Positions 25,361 to 34,355 of a DNA stretch of 64,000 bases are shown here, piece after piece. The notes beneath the pieces were generated by a model. That model saw only the letters and a list, made by a program, of their open reading frames with translations, had not been told where the DNA came from and did not search any database. The stretch lies in the NCBI RefSeq assembly GCF_001682865.1, contig NZ_MAQX01000001.1:496001-560000 (forward strand). Direction: 5' to 3'. This DNA is from Bacillus sp. FJAT-26390. Its GTDB lineage: Bacteria; Bacillota; Bacilli; Paenibacillales; Paenibacillaceae. Positions within the stretch are counted from its first letter, which is position 1; each line of letters starts with the position of its first letter. The translations under genes and the position numbers were made by a program.

Positions 25361-25801
25361 GTGGTGAAAGATAAAATGACGAGAAGATGGAGTACATATG
25401 AGTCGTTTTATATCGATCTGGGTGATAAGAAAGTTGCGGATATCGTGATTACGAACCATGCCAAAAGTCGTTGGCTGGACCGGATAGAAAGCGAAAAAAC
25501 CGGCTTTGAAGACATCGCAGAATTTCTATGGGAATGCCTCAAGCAAGGGCGCGTAGAGCCTTATTACCGCAACGAACAGGATGTTTACCTAATTGATGAT
25601 GACCTTGTATTTGTTGCGGAATTTGCGGACTCACTAACGGAAACGGATATTACCGGATCTCCTTTACATAAGATGATCATCGTAACCTTTTTAGGGCGCA
25701 TGTCAGAAACCATTGAGCTTAGGGACCTAAAGTCCTATTATTCATGGCTTCGTCATTCTAGGCGAATGACTCTTGTGAAGAGCAGCAGAAAACGAAAATA
25801 G
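25361..25801 (+). CDS. Conserved-looking hypothetical protein
   Basis: This 146-residue soluble protein is acidic in the middle and strongly basic at the end (SRRMTLVKSSRKRK). Visible features are ITNHAKSRWLDRIESEKTG and a predicted alpha/beta region (QDVYLIDDDLVFVAEFADS, HKMIIVTFLG). The H-x3-RW-x2-RI motif near residues 30-40 resembles short motifs in small RNA-binding or toxin-like proteins, but no family is recognised and no function is assigned. Start is GTG at 25361 with AAGGAG eight bases upstream. It is monocistronic, with its own terminator. Confidence 0.75.
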   Translation: MVKDKMTRRWSTYESFYIDLGDKKVADIVITNHAKSRWLDRIESEKTGFEDIAEFLWECLKQGRVEPYYRNEQDVYLIDDDLVFVAEFADSLTETDITGSPLHKMIIVTFLGRMSETIELRDLKSYYSWLRHSRRMTLVKSSRKRK

Positions 25802-25829
25802 GACTTTATAACTATATATAAATGGGGGA

Positions 25830-25868
25830 AGCATGCAATCTGCAAAAAGATTGCATGCTTTTTTTGTT
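25830..25868 (+). terminator. Terminator of the hypothetical gene
   Basis: AGCATGCAATC and GATTGCATGCT form a perfect hairpin followed by TTTTTTTG. Confidence 0.88.
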
Positions 25869-25933
25869 GCGCTTGTAAGATTCTGTACAAGCTTTATAGT
25901 ATAATAATGACCAGAAGAAAGGATGATTGGTTC

Positions 25934-26845
25934 ATGGCGCTTAATTTTCACCAGCTGCATATTTTTTGTACGGTTGCGGAACGAGGCAGTTTCTCCGCAG
26001 CGGCGCAATCTTTACATATGACTCAACCCGCCGTTACGATGCAAGTACAGTCGTTGGAGGATTATTTTGGCACGAAGCTGCTGCAGCGTTCTACGAAACG
26101 CATTGAACTGACGGAAGCGGGAAGGGCTCTTATGCCTTACGCTCAGCGCAGCATCGACTTGATCCGTGATACGGATCAGGCAATGTCGGCTTTCACCAAA
26201 CAGCTGAAGGGAAGGCTCCAGCTCGGGTCAAGCTTAACGATCGGGGAATATATATTGCCGCGATTGCTCGGTCCGTTTGGCCAGGAATACCCGCATATTT
26301 CAATCAGCATGAAGGTTATGAACACTTCGCAGATTATGGAGGATATTTTGAATCACCAGCTTAATTTTGGCCTTATTGAAGCCCCGATTAATCATCCGGA
26401 TATGCATATGGAGGCGGTAATGAGCGATGAGCTCCGATTAATCGTTTCCAAATCCCATCCATTGGCTGAGCGGGAATCCGTTACGTTAGAGGAAGTGATG
26501 GAATATCCTTTTGTGCTTCGGGAGCAAGGTTCAGGGACGAGGCTTGTAATGGAAGAGCAGCTGAGGAATAAAAATATCGATCCTTCCACTATGAAAATCG
26601 TAATGGAGCTGGGCAGCACGGGAGCTGTGAAGTCTGCTGTTGAGGCTGGCTTAGGCGTTTCCTTCATTTCATCTTCTTCCGTCAAGCATGAGGTAGCGCT
26701 CGATTTGATCCGCATGATTAAGGTGTCGGATTCGAAGTTTCAGCGCCAGTTTTATTCCATATACTTAAAATCGGCGATACTGCCAATATCCGCTGTCACA
26801 TTTTTATCCTTTTTGAGAGAGAGGGACTTGCAGCAATGGCTCTAA
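25934..26845 (+). CDS. LysR-family transcriptional regulator
   Basis: This 303-residue regulator has an N-terminal winged helix-turn-helix (LNFHQLHIFCTVAERGSFSA, AQSLHMTQPAVTMQVQSLED) and a C-terminal periplasmic-binding-like effector domain (about 90-300). The sequence is closest in feel to CysL/YwfK-type regulators, but the effector is unknown. ATG at 25934 has AAAGGA ten bases upstream. The end overlaps the start of the PHP gene by 10 bp, so it is the first gene of a coupled three-gene unit ending in a CarH-like regulator. Confidence 0.92.
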   Translation: MALNFHQLHIFCTVAERGSFSAAAQSLHMTQPAVTMQVQSLEDYFGTKLLQRSTKRIELTEAGRALMPYAQRSIDLIRDTDQAMSAFTKQLKGRLQLGSSLTIGEYILPRLLGPFGQEYPHISISMKVMNTSQIMEDILNHQLNFGLIEAPINHPDMHMEAVMSDELRLIVSKSHPLAERESVTLEEVMEYPFVLREQGSGTRLVMEEQLRNKNIDPSTMKIVMELGSTGAVKSAVEAGLGVSFISSSSVKHEVALDLIRMIKVSDSKFQRQFYSIYLKSAILPISAVTFLSFLRERDLQQWL

Positions 26846-27723
26846 TGAATGGACTTGCTGATCTGCATACACATACGACCGCTTCGGATGGCATGCAATC
26901 TCCTGCTGAAAACGTTAGATTGGCAAAAGCGGCGGGGCTTGCCGCAATCGCGATTACCGATCACGATACCGTTGCCGGCGTGGCGGAGGCGATGCTGGAA
27001 GGGGAGCGTTTAGGAATAACTGTTGTGCCAGGGGTTGAAGTGAGCACGGTTGCAGATGGGACAGATATTCATATCCTTGGTTATTACACGAACAATGATG
27101 ACGAGAAGTGGCTAACGCGTCTTGCCAGCCTGCGTCGTGTAAGGGATCAACGAAATGAAATGATTTTAGATAAGCTGTGCGAGCTCGGAATAGCAATCAC
27201 GATGGATGAGGTTATCGCGGCTGCTCATGGAGACGGCAAGCTCGAAGCCTTGCAGGATGCAGCCGTTAGTATCGGTCGCCCGCATATTGCCGCTGTCCTT
27301 GTGAACAAGGGAATCGTCTCCACTATGAAAGAAGCATTCGACCGTTATTTAAAAACAGGAGCTGCTGCTTACGTCAATCCGCCAAGATTAAACCCATTTG
27401 AGGCGGTTGATTGGATTCGGGAAGCCGGCGGCACTAGCGTAATTGCGCATCCGGGGCTTTACGGCAATGATTCGTTAGTCGAGGAAATTATTCGGTATGG
27501 CGTGCAAGGAATCGAAGTGTTCCATTCCAATCACGGTCCGGAGGAAGAACGCCGATATGCGCAGCTTGCAGCGAGGTATCAATTGATTGCAACGGGCGGA
27601 TCGGATTATCATGGATCGCGTCAAGGCGTTATTTTTCATGGTGAAATAGGCAATCGCACGGTAGATGTGAACGTTCTCCAGCAGCTAGAACCTTTATGGG
27701 GGAAAGAGCGCAATGAACCATAG
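26836..27723 (+). CDS. PHP-domain phosphoesterase (RNase AM / nucleotide phosphatase type)
   Basis: This 295-residue metal-dependent phosphoesterase has all four PHP motifs: ADLHTHTTASDG, ITDHDTVAG, VPGVEVST, and later HIAAVLV..., VIAHPGLYG and ATGGSDYHGS. These residues bind a cluster of two or three metals. The inserted domain (about 95-190) matches the YciV/RNase AM group, which removes nucleotides from RNA 5' ends or dephosphorylates 3',5'-bisphosphonucleotides. ATG at 26836 lies inside the last codons of the LysR gene; a second ATG four codons on is possible. It overlaps the CarH-like gene by 11 bp. Confidence 0.9.
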   Translation: MALMNGLADLHTHTTASDGMQSPAENVRLAKAAGLAAIAITDHDTVAGVAEAMLEGERLGITVVPGVEVSTVADGTDIHILGYYTNNDDEKWLTRLASLRRVRDQRNEMILDKLCELGIAITMDEVIAAAHGDGKLEALQDAAVSIGRPHIAAVLVNKGIVSTMKEAFDRYLKTGAAAYVNPPRLNPFEAVDWIREAGGTSVIAHPGLYGNDSLVEEIIRYGVQGIEVFHSNHGPEEERRYAQLAARYQLIATGGSDYHGSRQGVIFHGEIGNRTVDVNVLQQLEPLWGKERNEP

Positions 27724-28606
27724 GCTCTTTACGATCAAGGAAGCCTCCATGCGTACCAGCTTATCAACGCAGCTCATTCGGAAATGGGAGGAGCGTTACG
27801 AGGCTGTTATCCCGCAAAGAATGGCAAATGGCTATCGCGGGTATACGAATCATGATATAGAGACCCTTCTTTGGTTTAAGAAGCAGGTCGATGAAGGCGT
27901 ACCGATCGGAATGGCTGTTCAGGAATGGAAGAACGCCGATCATGCAGCGATGGATTGGACAAATCCGATTGAGCAGCTGCTTCAAAGTTTTATTGAGCTT
28001 GATTTAACCAATGCCGAGCGCATTTATGAACAGCTTCTAGCGGTTCTTCAATTGGAAAATTTGATGCTTCAAATTTTGGAGCCGACGCTCGTCGAGCTTG
28101 GAGAGCGCTGGGAACGGGGAGAAATTTCAGAATACCAGGAGCATTTCGGCAGCCTCTTTATTCGGGACAAAATGCTCGCGATCCGCGGCATGATTCGCAC
28201 AGTTGACGATAGCCCATTGATGGTGACGGCATGCGGACCGGGCGAGCGTCATGAGCTTGGCATTTTATTTTTTGGTTATTTTGCGCAGATGGAAGGTTTT
28301 CGGGTCGTTTACCTGGGAAGCTCGCCCTCGGAGAAAGGGATTTTTGATTGTTTGGTGGAGGTACGGCCGGCAGCTTTTACATTTAGCTTCTCTGTCACTC
28401 AAGCTTTGGAGGAAGCGGTGCCTTTTCTGCAAGAGCTCGATCAACGGATTACCGGCGGCCAGCTGTCAACGAAAGTTTTTATTGGCGGAAAAGCGATTTA
28501 TGAGGATGGCCTGCTGGCAGGAACCAAGCATGTGCACATGCTTGTAGGCGATGGCAAGCGCTGCGTCGAAAAAATAAAAACACGGTTTCTTATTCCAAAT
28601 GAATAA
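27713..28606 (+). CDS. CarH/LitR-type B12-dependent photoreceptor regulator (MerR family)
   Basis: This 297-residue protein has an N-terminal MerR winged helix (TIKEASMRTSLSTQLIRKWE, ANGYRGYTNHDIETL), then a helical bundle and a Rossmann-type cobalamin domain. The light-sensing CarH signature is complete. Trp133 is followed by nine residues and then Glu143-His144 (the W-x9-EH motif), and E178-x-H180-x-x-G183 is the lower-axial-histidine motif. In Thermus CarH, adenosylcobalamin drives DNA-binding tetramers that break apart on illumination. This protein therefore probably represses target genes in the dark. The start overlaps the PHP gene by 11 bp. No carotenoid genes lie nearby, so targets are unknown. 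Confidence 0.9.
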   Translation: MNHRLFTIKEASMRTSLSTQLIRKWEERYEAVIPQRMANGYRGYTNHDIETLLWFKKQVDEGVPIGMAVQEWKNADHAAMDWTNPIEQLLQSFIELDLTNAERIYEQLLAVLQLENLMLQILEPTLVELGERWERGEISEYQEHFGSLFIRDKMLAIRGMIRTVDDSPLMVTACGPGERHELGILFFGYFAQMEGFRVVYLGSSPSEKGIFDCLVEVRPAAFTFSFSVTQALEEAVPFLQELDQRITGGQLSTKVFIGGKAIYEDGLLAGTKHVHMLVGDGKRCVEKIKTRFLIPNE

Positions 28607-28621
28607 GAGCCGTGTTTTTTT
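28577..28621 (+). terminator. Terminator of the LysR-PHP-CarH operon
   Basis: AAACACGG and TCTTATTC pair with GAATAAGA and CCGTGTTT, followed by TTTTT. The upstream arm lies in the end of the gene; the hairpin may also help end rqcH. Confidence 0.8.
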
Positions 28622-28635
28622 ATGCGCAATCGTCT

Positions 28636-30411
28636 TTACTTTAATTCGCTTGCGAGTGATTTAATGCGCTTCTCGTCAGGCGTGATGTACAGCGTCTTCT
28701 GGTTGTCGTATATGACGAAGCCGGGCTTTGCGCCGTTTGGCTTGCGCACATGCCGGATTGTCGTGTAATCCACGGGGATCGAGCTTGAGTCACGGGCTTG
28801 GCTATAGTGTGCAGACAGCATTGCCGCCTCTTCTAGCGTCGCATTGCCGAAGTCGCCGCCTCTTATAACGACATGCGAGCCAGGGATATCCTTCGTATGG
28901 AGCCATGTGTCGGAAGGCGCCGCGAGCCGGTTCGTTAAATATTCGTTTTGCGTATTGTTTTTGCCGACATATATCGTTGCTCCCTCAGAGGAGGTGTAGC
29001 ATAGCAAAGTTGGTTTAAGCGTTTTTTTCTTCTTCGGACCGCGCCGGCCGCGCTCTTTCATATAACCCTGCTCAACGAGCTCGTCACGAATCTCGCCAAT
29101 ATCGCCTAGCGATGCGTTGTCAACCTGCTGCAGCAGCGCTTCAAAATATTGAATTTCGGTACGGGCGATTTCCATTTGCTCGGCAACGATCGATAAGCTG
29201 TTCTTATGTTTCGTGTACCGGCGGAAATAGCGCTGCGCATTATCGGAAGGCGTGAGCTGCGGGTCAAGATCAATCTTGATTACAGCTTGCTCCTCATCAT
29301 AGAAGTTAACGAGCTCAATGGTGGTGTCGCCGCGCTTTATTTGATGCATGTAAGCGGTAAGCAGCTCGCCGAGCACTCTATATTTTTCCGCATCCTTCGC
29401 TTCAACAAGCGTATCTTCAAGCTTTTTAATTTTTGTAATGTTTTTTGCTTTTTCATTTTGGACGAACCGAATCAGATCGGCAGCACGCTGCTTAACGGTA
29501 TCGCGTTCCGCCTTATTGCCGTAGAAGCCTTCAAGACAAGTGCTTATGTCCGGAAAAACAACGGCTTCGCCTTCAATATGGGTAAGCTCCGTAATGGAGA
29601 AAAAGGATTTGCCGGTGTCCGCGTTTGTTTTGATCGTAGGCGTATAATGGTCGTTTCTGACTTGCTCGATAAAGCTTGAGTAGCTGCTCCATAATGCAGC
29701 TAGGCTTTGCTGCGATACGCTTTCGTCAGCGGATTGCTCGTCTGTGGCTAAGTCAGCGTGCGCACGGTGTACAAGCTCCTTAGCAAGAAGCGGGCTGAAG
29801 CCGCATAGCTTGTCTACTAGCCTTTTGTGCAAGGGAGCAGTCTCGTCTGTTTCGCTTAGCGCATCCAAAAATTGCTGCTCGTTCTCGATAGCCAGCGGAT
29901 CAAGCTTGCCTTGCTCGGGCGGCGAAGCGTAGCTGCTGCCGGGCATTACGATACGATGGCTGCTGATAGCTGGCGTAACATGATGAATGCCGTCATGAAT
30001 GATGCCGGTTGATGGATCCATCAAAATAATGTTGCTATGACGCCCCATAATCTCGACTATGATCGTTTTGTTTGATAAGTCACCTAGCTCGTCGCGATGC
30101 TTCACTTCAATATGAATAATTCGCTCGGCCCCGATTTGACGAATGGACTCGATCATGCCGCCCTCGCAATGCTTCCGAAGCAGCATGCAAAACATCGGCG
30201 CTTCCATTGGATTGACATATGTACCGGTAGTCCAGTGGACTCGGGGATAGGTTGGGTTGGCGGACAGCAGCAGCTTGCCCTGCATACCGGCTCCGCGAAT
30301 GCTGAAAACAAGCTCGTGTTCGGTTGGCTGATGGATCTTATGTATACGCGCACCAACGCAGCGCTGTAGGTCATGCGTGATCGCATGGGTGACGATGCCG
30401 TCTAATGCCAT
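28636..30411 (-). CDS. rqcH: Rqc2 homologue RqcH (NFACT protein)
   Basis: This 591-residue protein (formerly called fibronectin-binding protein, YloA) has NFACT-N, a central helical coiled-coil region (about 295-440) with an HhH part, and the C-terminal NFACT-R domain (IYVGKNNTQNEYLTNRLAA..., DTWLHTKDIPGSHVVIRGG). RqcH binds stalled 50S subunits and recruits tRNA-Ala to add C-terminal alanine tails that mark nascent chains for degradation. The residue pair aligned with the tRNA-binding D97/R98 of B. subtilis appears here as Glu96-Arg97 (GAERIIHIE). It is adjacent to a divergent Ca2+ ATPase, as in the B. subtilis yloA-yloB region. Confidence 0.93.
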   Translation of the reverse strand: MALDGIVTHAITHDLQRCVGARIHKIHQPTEHELVFSIRGAGMQGKLLLSANPTYPRVHWTTGTYVNPMEAPMFCMLLRKHCEGGMIESIRQIGAERIIHIEVKHRDELGDLSNKTIIVEIMGRHSNIILMDPSTGIIHDGIHHVTPAISSHRIVMPGSSYASPPEQGKLDPLAIENEQQFLDALSETDETAPLHKRLVDKLCGFSPLLAKELVHRAHADLATDEQSADESVSQQSLAALWSSYSSFIEQVRNDHYTPTIKTNADTGKSFFSITELTHIEGEAVVFPDISTCLEGFYGNKAERDTVKQRAADLIRFVQNEKAKNITKIKKLEDTLVEAKDAEKYRVLGELLTAYMHQIKRGDTTIELVNFYDEEQAVIKIDLDPQLTPSDNAQRYFRRYTKHKNSLSIVAEQMEIARTEIQYFEALLQQVDNASLGDIGEIRDELVEQGYMKERGRRGPKKKKTLKPTLLCYTSSEGATIYVGKNNTQNEYLTNRLAAPSDTWLHTKDIPGSHVVIRGGDFGNATLEEAAMLSAHYSQARDSSSIPVDYTTIRHVRKPNGAKPGFVIYDNQKTLYITPDEKRIKSLASELK

Positions 30412-30589
30412 GGTGTAGTTCCTCGCTTCCTTGGTCTATCTTTCTCTATCATGCCATAGTTGAGACAAAAACTTAAGTCCTTGATGGGATATTTTATGGG
30501 CTGTCCGAATACATTTACCCTATAAAGGCTGTCCGAAGGGCCGGCGTCGTTGCTGCTTGGCTCGGCATATTACGGGAGGGAGTTATACC

Positions 30590-33373
30590 ATGGAACAAAT
30601 GAAATGGCATCAAATGGGGACAATTGAGTTGGTTGACGCGTTAGTCAGCTCCCCAGATCAAGGGCTGACGACGTCGGAAGCGGCGCAGCGGCTGGAGAAG
30701 AATGGACGGAATGAATTGACAGAGGGGAAGCGCGTATCGCCGATCTTGCTGTTCCTCAACCAATTTAAAGATTTTATGGTGCTCGTCTTGATGGGAGCGA
30801 CATTGATTTCTGGCTTGCTGGGCGAATATTTGGACGCGATTACGATTGTCGCGATCATCGCCCTGAACGCAGTGCTTGGTTTCGTGCAGGAGTTTCGCGC
30901 GGAACGCTCCTTGCGGGCGCTCAAGGAATTGTCTGCCCCAACGGCCAAAGTTATACGCGGCGGGGAATTGCAGACTATTCCAGCCAAGGAGCTGGTTGCC
31001 GGAGATCTGATTTATTTGGAAAGCGGAGACCGGATCCCGGCTGACGTGCGCCTGCTGGAGGCGAATAGCTGCTATGTTGAGGAATCGGCTTTGACGGGGG
31101 AATCGGTACCGGTCGGGAAGCATGCAGTAGCAATCGGCGAGGATGATCTGCCGCTAGGCGACCAGCTCAACATGGGGTTTATGGGGACGATGCTTACTCG
31201 CGGAACAGCAAGGGCCGTCGTTATTCGTACAGGCATGGATACCGAAATGGGCAAAATCGCAGGACTCATCGAGCAGACGGAGTCGATGGAGACGCCGCTG
31301 CAGCACCGGCTAGAGCAGCTTGGCAAAATACTAATCGTCGTTGCGGTAGGTTTAACGATTATGGTAGTCGCAGCAGGCATTATGCACGGTCAGCCAGCGT
31401 ACGGCATGTTCCTTGCCGGCGTAAGCTTGGCGGTTGCGGCGATTCCGGAGGGCTTGCCGGCTATCGTAACAATTGCGCTTGCGCTCGGCGTTCAGCGGAT
31501 GATCAAGCGGAAGGCAATCGTTCGCAAGCTGCCATCCGTAGAGACGCTGGGCTGCGCTTCTGTCATTTGCTCAGACAAAACCGGAACGCTTACGCAAAAC
31601 AAAATGACGGTTACTCATGTGTGGATTGGCGGAAGGCAGCTTGAGGTAAGCGGTGAAGGTTATGAACCGACAGGTGCCATTTATGAAGCGGGCAACGCCC
31701 TTGACATTAAGCATGATCAATCCGTCAAACGTCTGCTTCAAATAAGCGCGCTCTGCAATAACGCTCAGATCGTGAAGGTAGAATCGGCGGAGACGGGTAA
31801 ACGCAAGAGCAAGGAAATCCAAGAAGAGTGGGTGCTTAAAGGCGATCCTACCGAGGGAGCTTTAGCCGTGCTCTCGGCTAAGCTCGGTTCATCCGCGAAG
31901 GCGCTTGAGCAGCTTTACAAGCGGGAGAAGGAGTTTCCATTCGATTCGGAGCGAAAGCGGATGTCGGTTGTCGTTGCGCATCAGGGCGGTCGTCTCATCT
32001 GCACGAAGGGTGCTCCTGATTTGCTGATGGATCATTGCTCCTATGTGCTATGGGAAGGCAAGGTTGTGCCTTTTACGGCTACTTTAAAACGCAAATGCGC
32101 AGAGGCAGGCGAGCTTATGGCGCAATCCGCGCTTCGCGTGCTTGGACTTGCTTATCGCGATCTGCGCGCCGGCGATGTGTGCGAGACAGAGAGCGATGCG
32201 GAATGCCAGCTTGTATTCGTTGGCTTAACCGGCATGATCGATCCGCCGCGCCGCGAGGTGAAGGAAGCGATAGCGACCTGCAGACGTGCGGGAATCAAGA
32301 CAGTAATGATTACCGGGGATCATCAGCTGACGGCGGAAGCGATTGCCGGACAGCTCGGCATCATGCCGCGCGGCGGCATCGCGATGAGCGGCAGACAGCT
32401 GGAAGCGATGGACGACGAGCAGCTTGACCGCCTCGTGGACAACATTTATGTATACGCGCGCGTTTCGCCAGAGCATAAACTGCGGATCGTCAAGGCGCTT
32501 CAGCGCCAAGGGCATGTAGTTGCCATGACAGGCGACGGCGTTAACGATGCTCCTGCGATAAAAGCGTCTGACATCGGCATCGCGATGGGCATTACCGGGA
32601 CGGATGTATCGAAGGAAGCTTCGGCGCTCGTTCTAAGCGATGACAATTTCTCGACGATCGTAGCTGCCATTGAAGAAGGCCGCGGCATTTATGAAAATAT
32701 TCGCAAATTCATCCGGTACTTGCTTGCATCAAATGTCGGCGAAATTCTCGTTATGTTTTTAGCGATGATGGCGGGGCTTCCGCTTCCGCTCGTACCGATT
32801 CAAATTTTGTGGGTCAACCTGGTCACAGACGGCCTGCCGGCGATGGCGCTTGGCGTGGATCAGGCAGAGAAGGATTTGATGCAGCAGAAGCCGCGTTCGG
32901 CCAAAGAAAGCATTTTCTCGCGCAGGCTCGGCTGGAAAATCATTAGCCGCGGCATATTGATCGGGGTTTGCACGCTTGGAGCGTTCTGGATTACGCTGCA
33001 TGATGCGCCGGGCAGCGCTGCGCAGCTTATGAAGGCACAGACGGTCGCTTTCGCAACCTTAGTCATGGCACAGCTCATTCACGTATTCGACTGCAGAAGC
33101 TCGCGCTCTATCTTTCACCGCAATCCGTTTCAAAATAAATATTTGGTGCTCGCTGTACTCTCGTCGCTCCTTCTGATGATCGGCGTGCTTTATATTGAAG
33201 CCCTGCAGCCTATCTTCAAAACCGTTCCGCTTAACTTCCGCGAATGGTGTTTGGTCTTTGTAGCGGCAGGAATTCCTACTTTCTTAATGGGAATTGGCAG
33301 CGTGCTCGGCACTAAGAATAAAAATAAGACCAAATCAAAATGGCCGATCGGACCGCAAACCGCGGCGAGATAA
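30590..33373 (+). CDS. Calcium-translocating P-type ATPase (YloB/PMR1-like)
   Basis: This 927-residue P-type ATPase has an N-terminal cation-ATPase domain, the actuator motif LTGES, the ion-site sequence [17 protein letters not shown], phosphorylation motif [14 protein letters not shown], the nucleotide domain KGDPTEGAL and KGAPD, and hinge [23 protein letters not shown]-terminal membrane helices include [15 protein letters not shown]. It pumps Ca2+ out of the cytoplasm, coupled to ATP. ATG at 30590 has GGGAGGGAG upstream. It is adjacent to rqcH (divergent), as yloA/yloB are linked in B. subtilis. Together with the CAX antiporter at 14.3 kb it gives this strain two calcium export routes in one window. 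Confidence 0.94.
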   Translation: MEQMKWHQMGTIELVDALVSSPDQGLTTSEAAQRLEKNGRNELTEGKRVSPILLFLNQFKDFMVLVLMGATLISGLLGEYLDAITIVAIIALNAVLGFVQEFRAERSLRALKELSAPTAKVIRGGELQTIPAKELVAGDLIYLESGDRIPADVRLLEANSCYVEESALTGESVPVGKHAVAIGEDDLPLGDQLNMGFMGTMLTRGTARAVVIRTGMDTEMGKIAGLIEQTESMETPLQHRLEQLGKILIVVAVGLTIMVVAAGIMHGQPAYGMFLAGVSLAVAAIPEGLPAIVTIALALGVQRMIKRKAIVRKLPSVETLGCASVICSDKTGTLTQNKMTVTHVWIGGRQLEVSGEGYEPTGAIYEAGNALDIKHDQSVKRLLQISALCNNAQIVKVESAETGKRKSKEIQEEWVLKGDPTEGALAVLSAKLGSSAKALEQLYKREKEFPFDSERKRMSVVVAHQGGRLICTKGAPDLLMDHCSYVLWEGKVVPFTATLKRKCAEAGELMAQSALRVLGLAYRDLRAGDVCETESDAECQLVFVGLTGMIDPPRREVKEAIATCRRAGIKTVMITGDHQLTAEAIAGQLGIMPRGGIAMSGRQLEAMDDEQLDRLVDNIYVYARVSPEHKLRIVKALQRQGHVVAMTGDGVNDAPAIKASDIGIAMGITGTDVSKEASALVLSDDNFSTIVAAIEEGRGIYENIRKFIRYLLASNVGEILVMFLAMMAGLPLPLVPIQILWVNLVTDGLPAMALGVDQAEKDLMQQKPRSAKESIFSRRLGWKIISRGILIGVCTLGAFWITLHDAPGSAAQLMKAQTVAFATLVMAQLIHVFDCRSSRSIFHRNPFQNKYLVLAVLSSLLLMIGVLYIEALQPIFKTVPLNFREWCLVFVAAGIPTFLMGIGSVLGTKNKNKTKSKWPIGPQTAAR

Positions 33374-33494
33374 CACAAAAATACAAATCATGATACAAAT
33401 TATGAATAGCCTTTCTCCTTGCTTTGCGGTATGCTATTAGCAATTAATTATAGTTTTATCATACCTAGAGATGCGGCAAGGAGAGGGCAAACAG

Positions 33495-34325
33495 ATGAAT
33501 TTTACAAAGATGAACGGTTTAGGAAATGATTTTGTCGTCATAGCTGGCGAGCAGCAGCTCCCGGATGATGCAGCGGATTTGGCCATCCGGCTTTGCAACC
33601 GGTTTTTTGGAATCGGGGCAGACGGACTTGTTTATATTTTGCCTTCGGAAGTCGCTGATTTCCGCATGCGCATTATTAATTCCGATGGCTCGGAAGCAGA
33701 GCAATGCGGCAACGCTATACGCTGCGTAGCTAAATATGTATACGATAATGGTTTAACCGATAAAGAAGAGATTACGATCGAAACGCTTGGCGCCGGCGCT
33801 CAAAAGGTGCAGCTTACCGTTCAAGGCGGCGAAGTGTCATCGGTCCGCGTCGATATGGGAGAGCCGATTCTTGGCGGCCTGCAAGTGCCGACAACCATTG
33901 ATGCCGAACGCGTCATTGAGCATCCGATTGAGGTGGACGGACGTGAATTCCGCTTCACCGCCGTATCGATGGGCAACCCTCACTGCGTTATTTATGTAGA
34001 GGACGCTGTTCATTTTGATCTGAATACTTGGGGTCCGAAGCTTGAGACACATCCGCTCTTTCCTCGCAAAATCAATGTTGAGTTCGTAACGGTTAATTCC
34101 CGTACGCATACCGACATGCGCGTATGGGAGCGCGGCGCGGGACCTACGCTTGCTTGCGGCACAGGTGCATGCGCAACGGTTGTCGCTTCGGTATTGACCG
34201 GCGCAACGGATCGGACGGCTACCGTATCGCTTAAAGGCGGCGACCTTCTCATTGAATGGAATGAGTCCGATAATCACGTATATATGACTGGACCGGCTGC
34301 GGTATCGTTCCGCGGTACACTGTAA
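33495..34325 (+). CDS. dapF: Diaminopimelate epimerase
   Basis: This 276-residue enzyme interconverts LL- and meso-diaminopimelate for lysine and peptidoglycan synthesis. Both catalytic cysteines are present: NSDGSEAEQCGNAIRC in the first half and ACGTGACATVVA in the second. The N-terminus MNFTKMNGLGNDFVVI is typical. ATG at 33495 has AAGGAGAGG upstream; a longer start lacks this site. The methionine-synthesis gene begins about 30 bp downstream, so the two probably share a transcript. Confidence 0.96.
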   Translation: MNFTKMNGLGNDFVVIAGEQQLPDDAADLAIRLCNRFFGIGADGLVYILPSEVADFRMRIINSDGSEAEQCGNAIRCVAKYVYDNGLTDKEEITIETLGAGAQKVQLTVQGGEVSSVRVDMGEPILGGLQVPTTIDAERVIEHPIEVDGREFRFTAVSMGNPHCVIYVEDAVHFDLNTWGPKLETHPLFPRKINVEFVTVNSRTHTDMRVWERGAGPTLACGTGACATVVASVLTGATDRTATVSLKGGDLLIEWNESDNHVYMTGPAAVSFRGTL

Positions 34326-34355
34326 GAGCAAAGTTAGATGGGTGGAATGAAAATA

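Noticed and set aside
30499..30537. Direct repeat GGCTGTCCGAA (two copies, 28 bp apart) upstream of the calcium ATPase
   Set aside because: Only two short copies with no recognisable binding-site family; could be chance. No promoter could be fixed around it.
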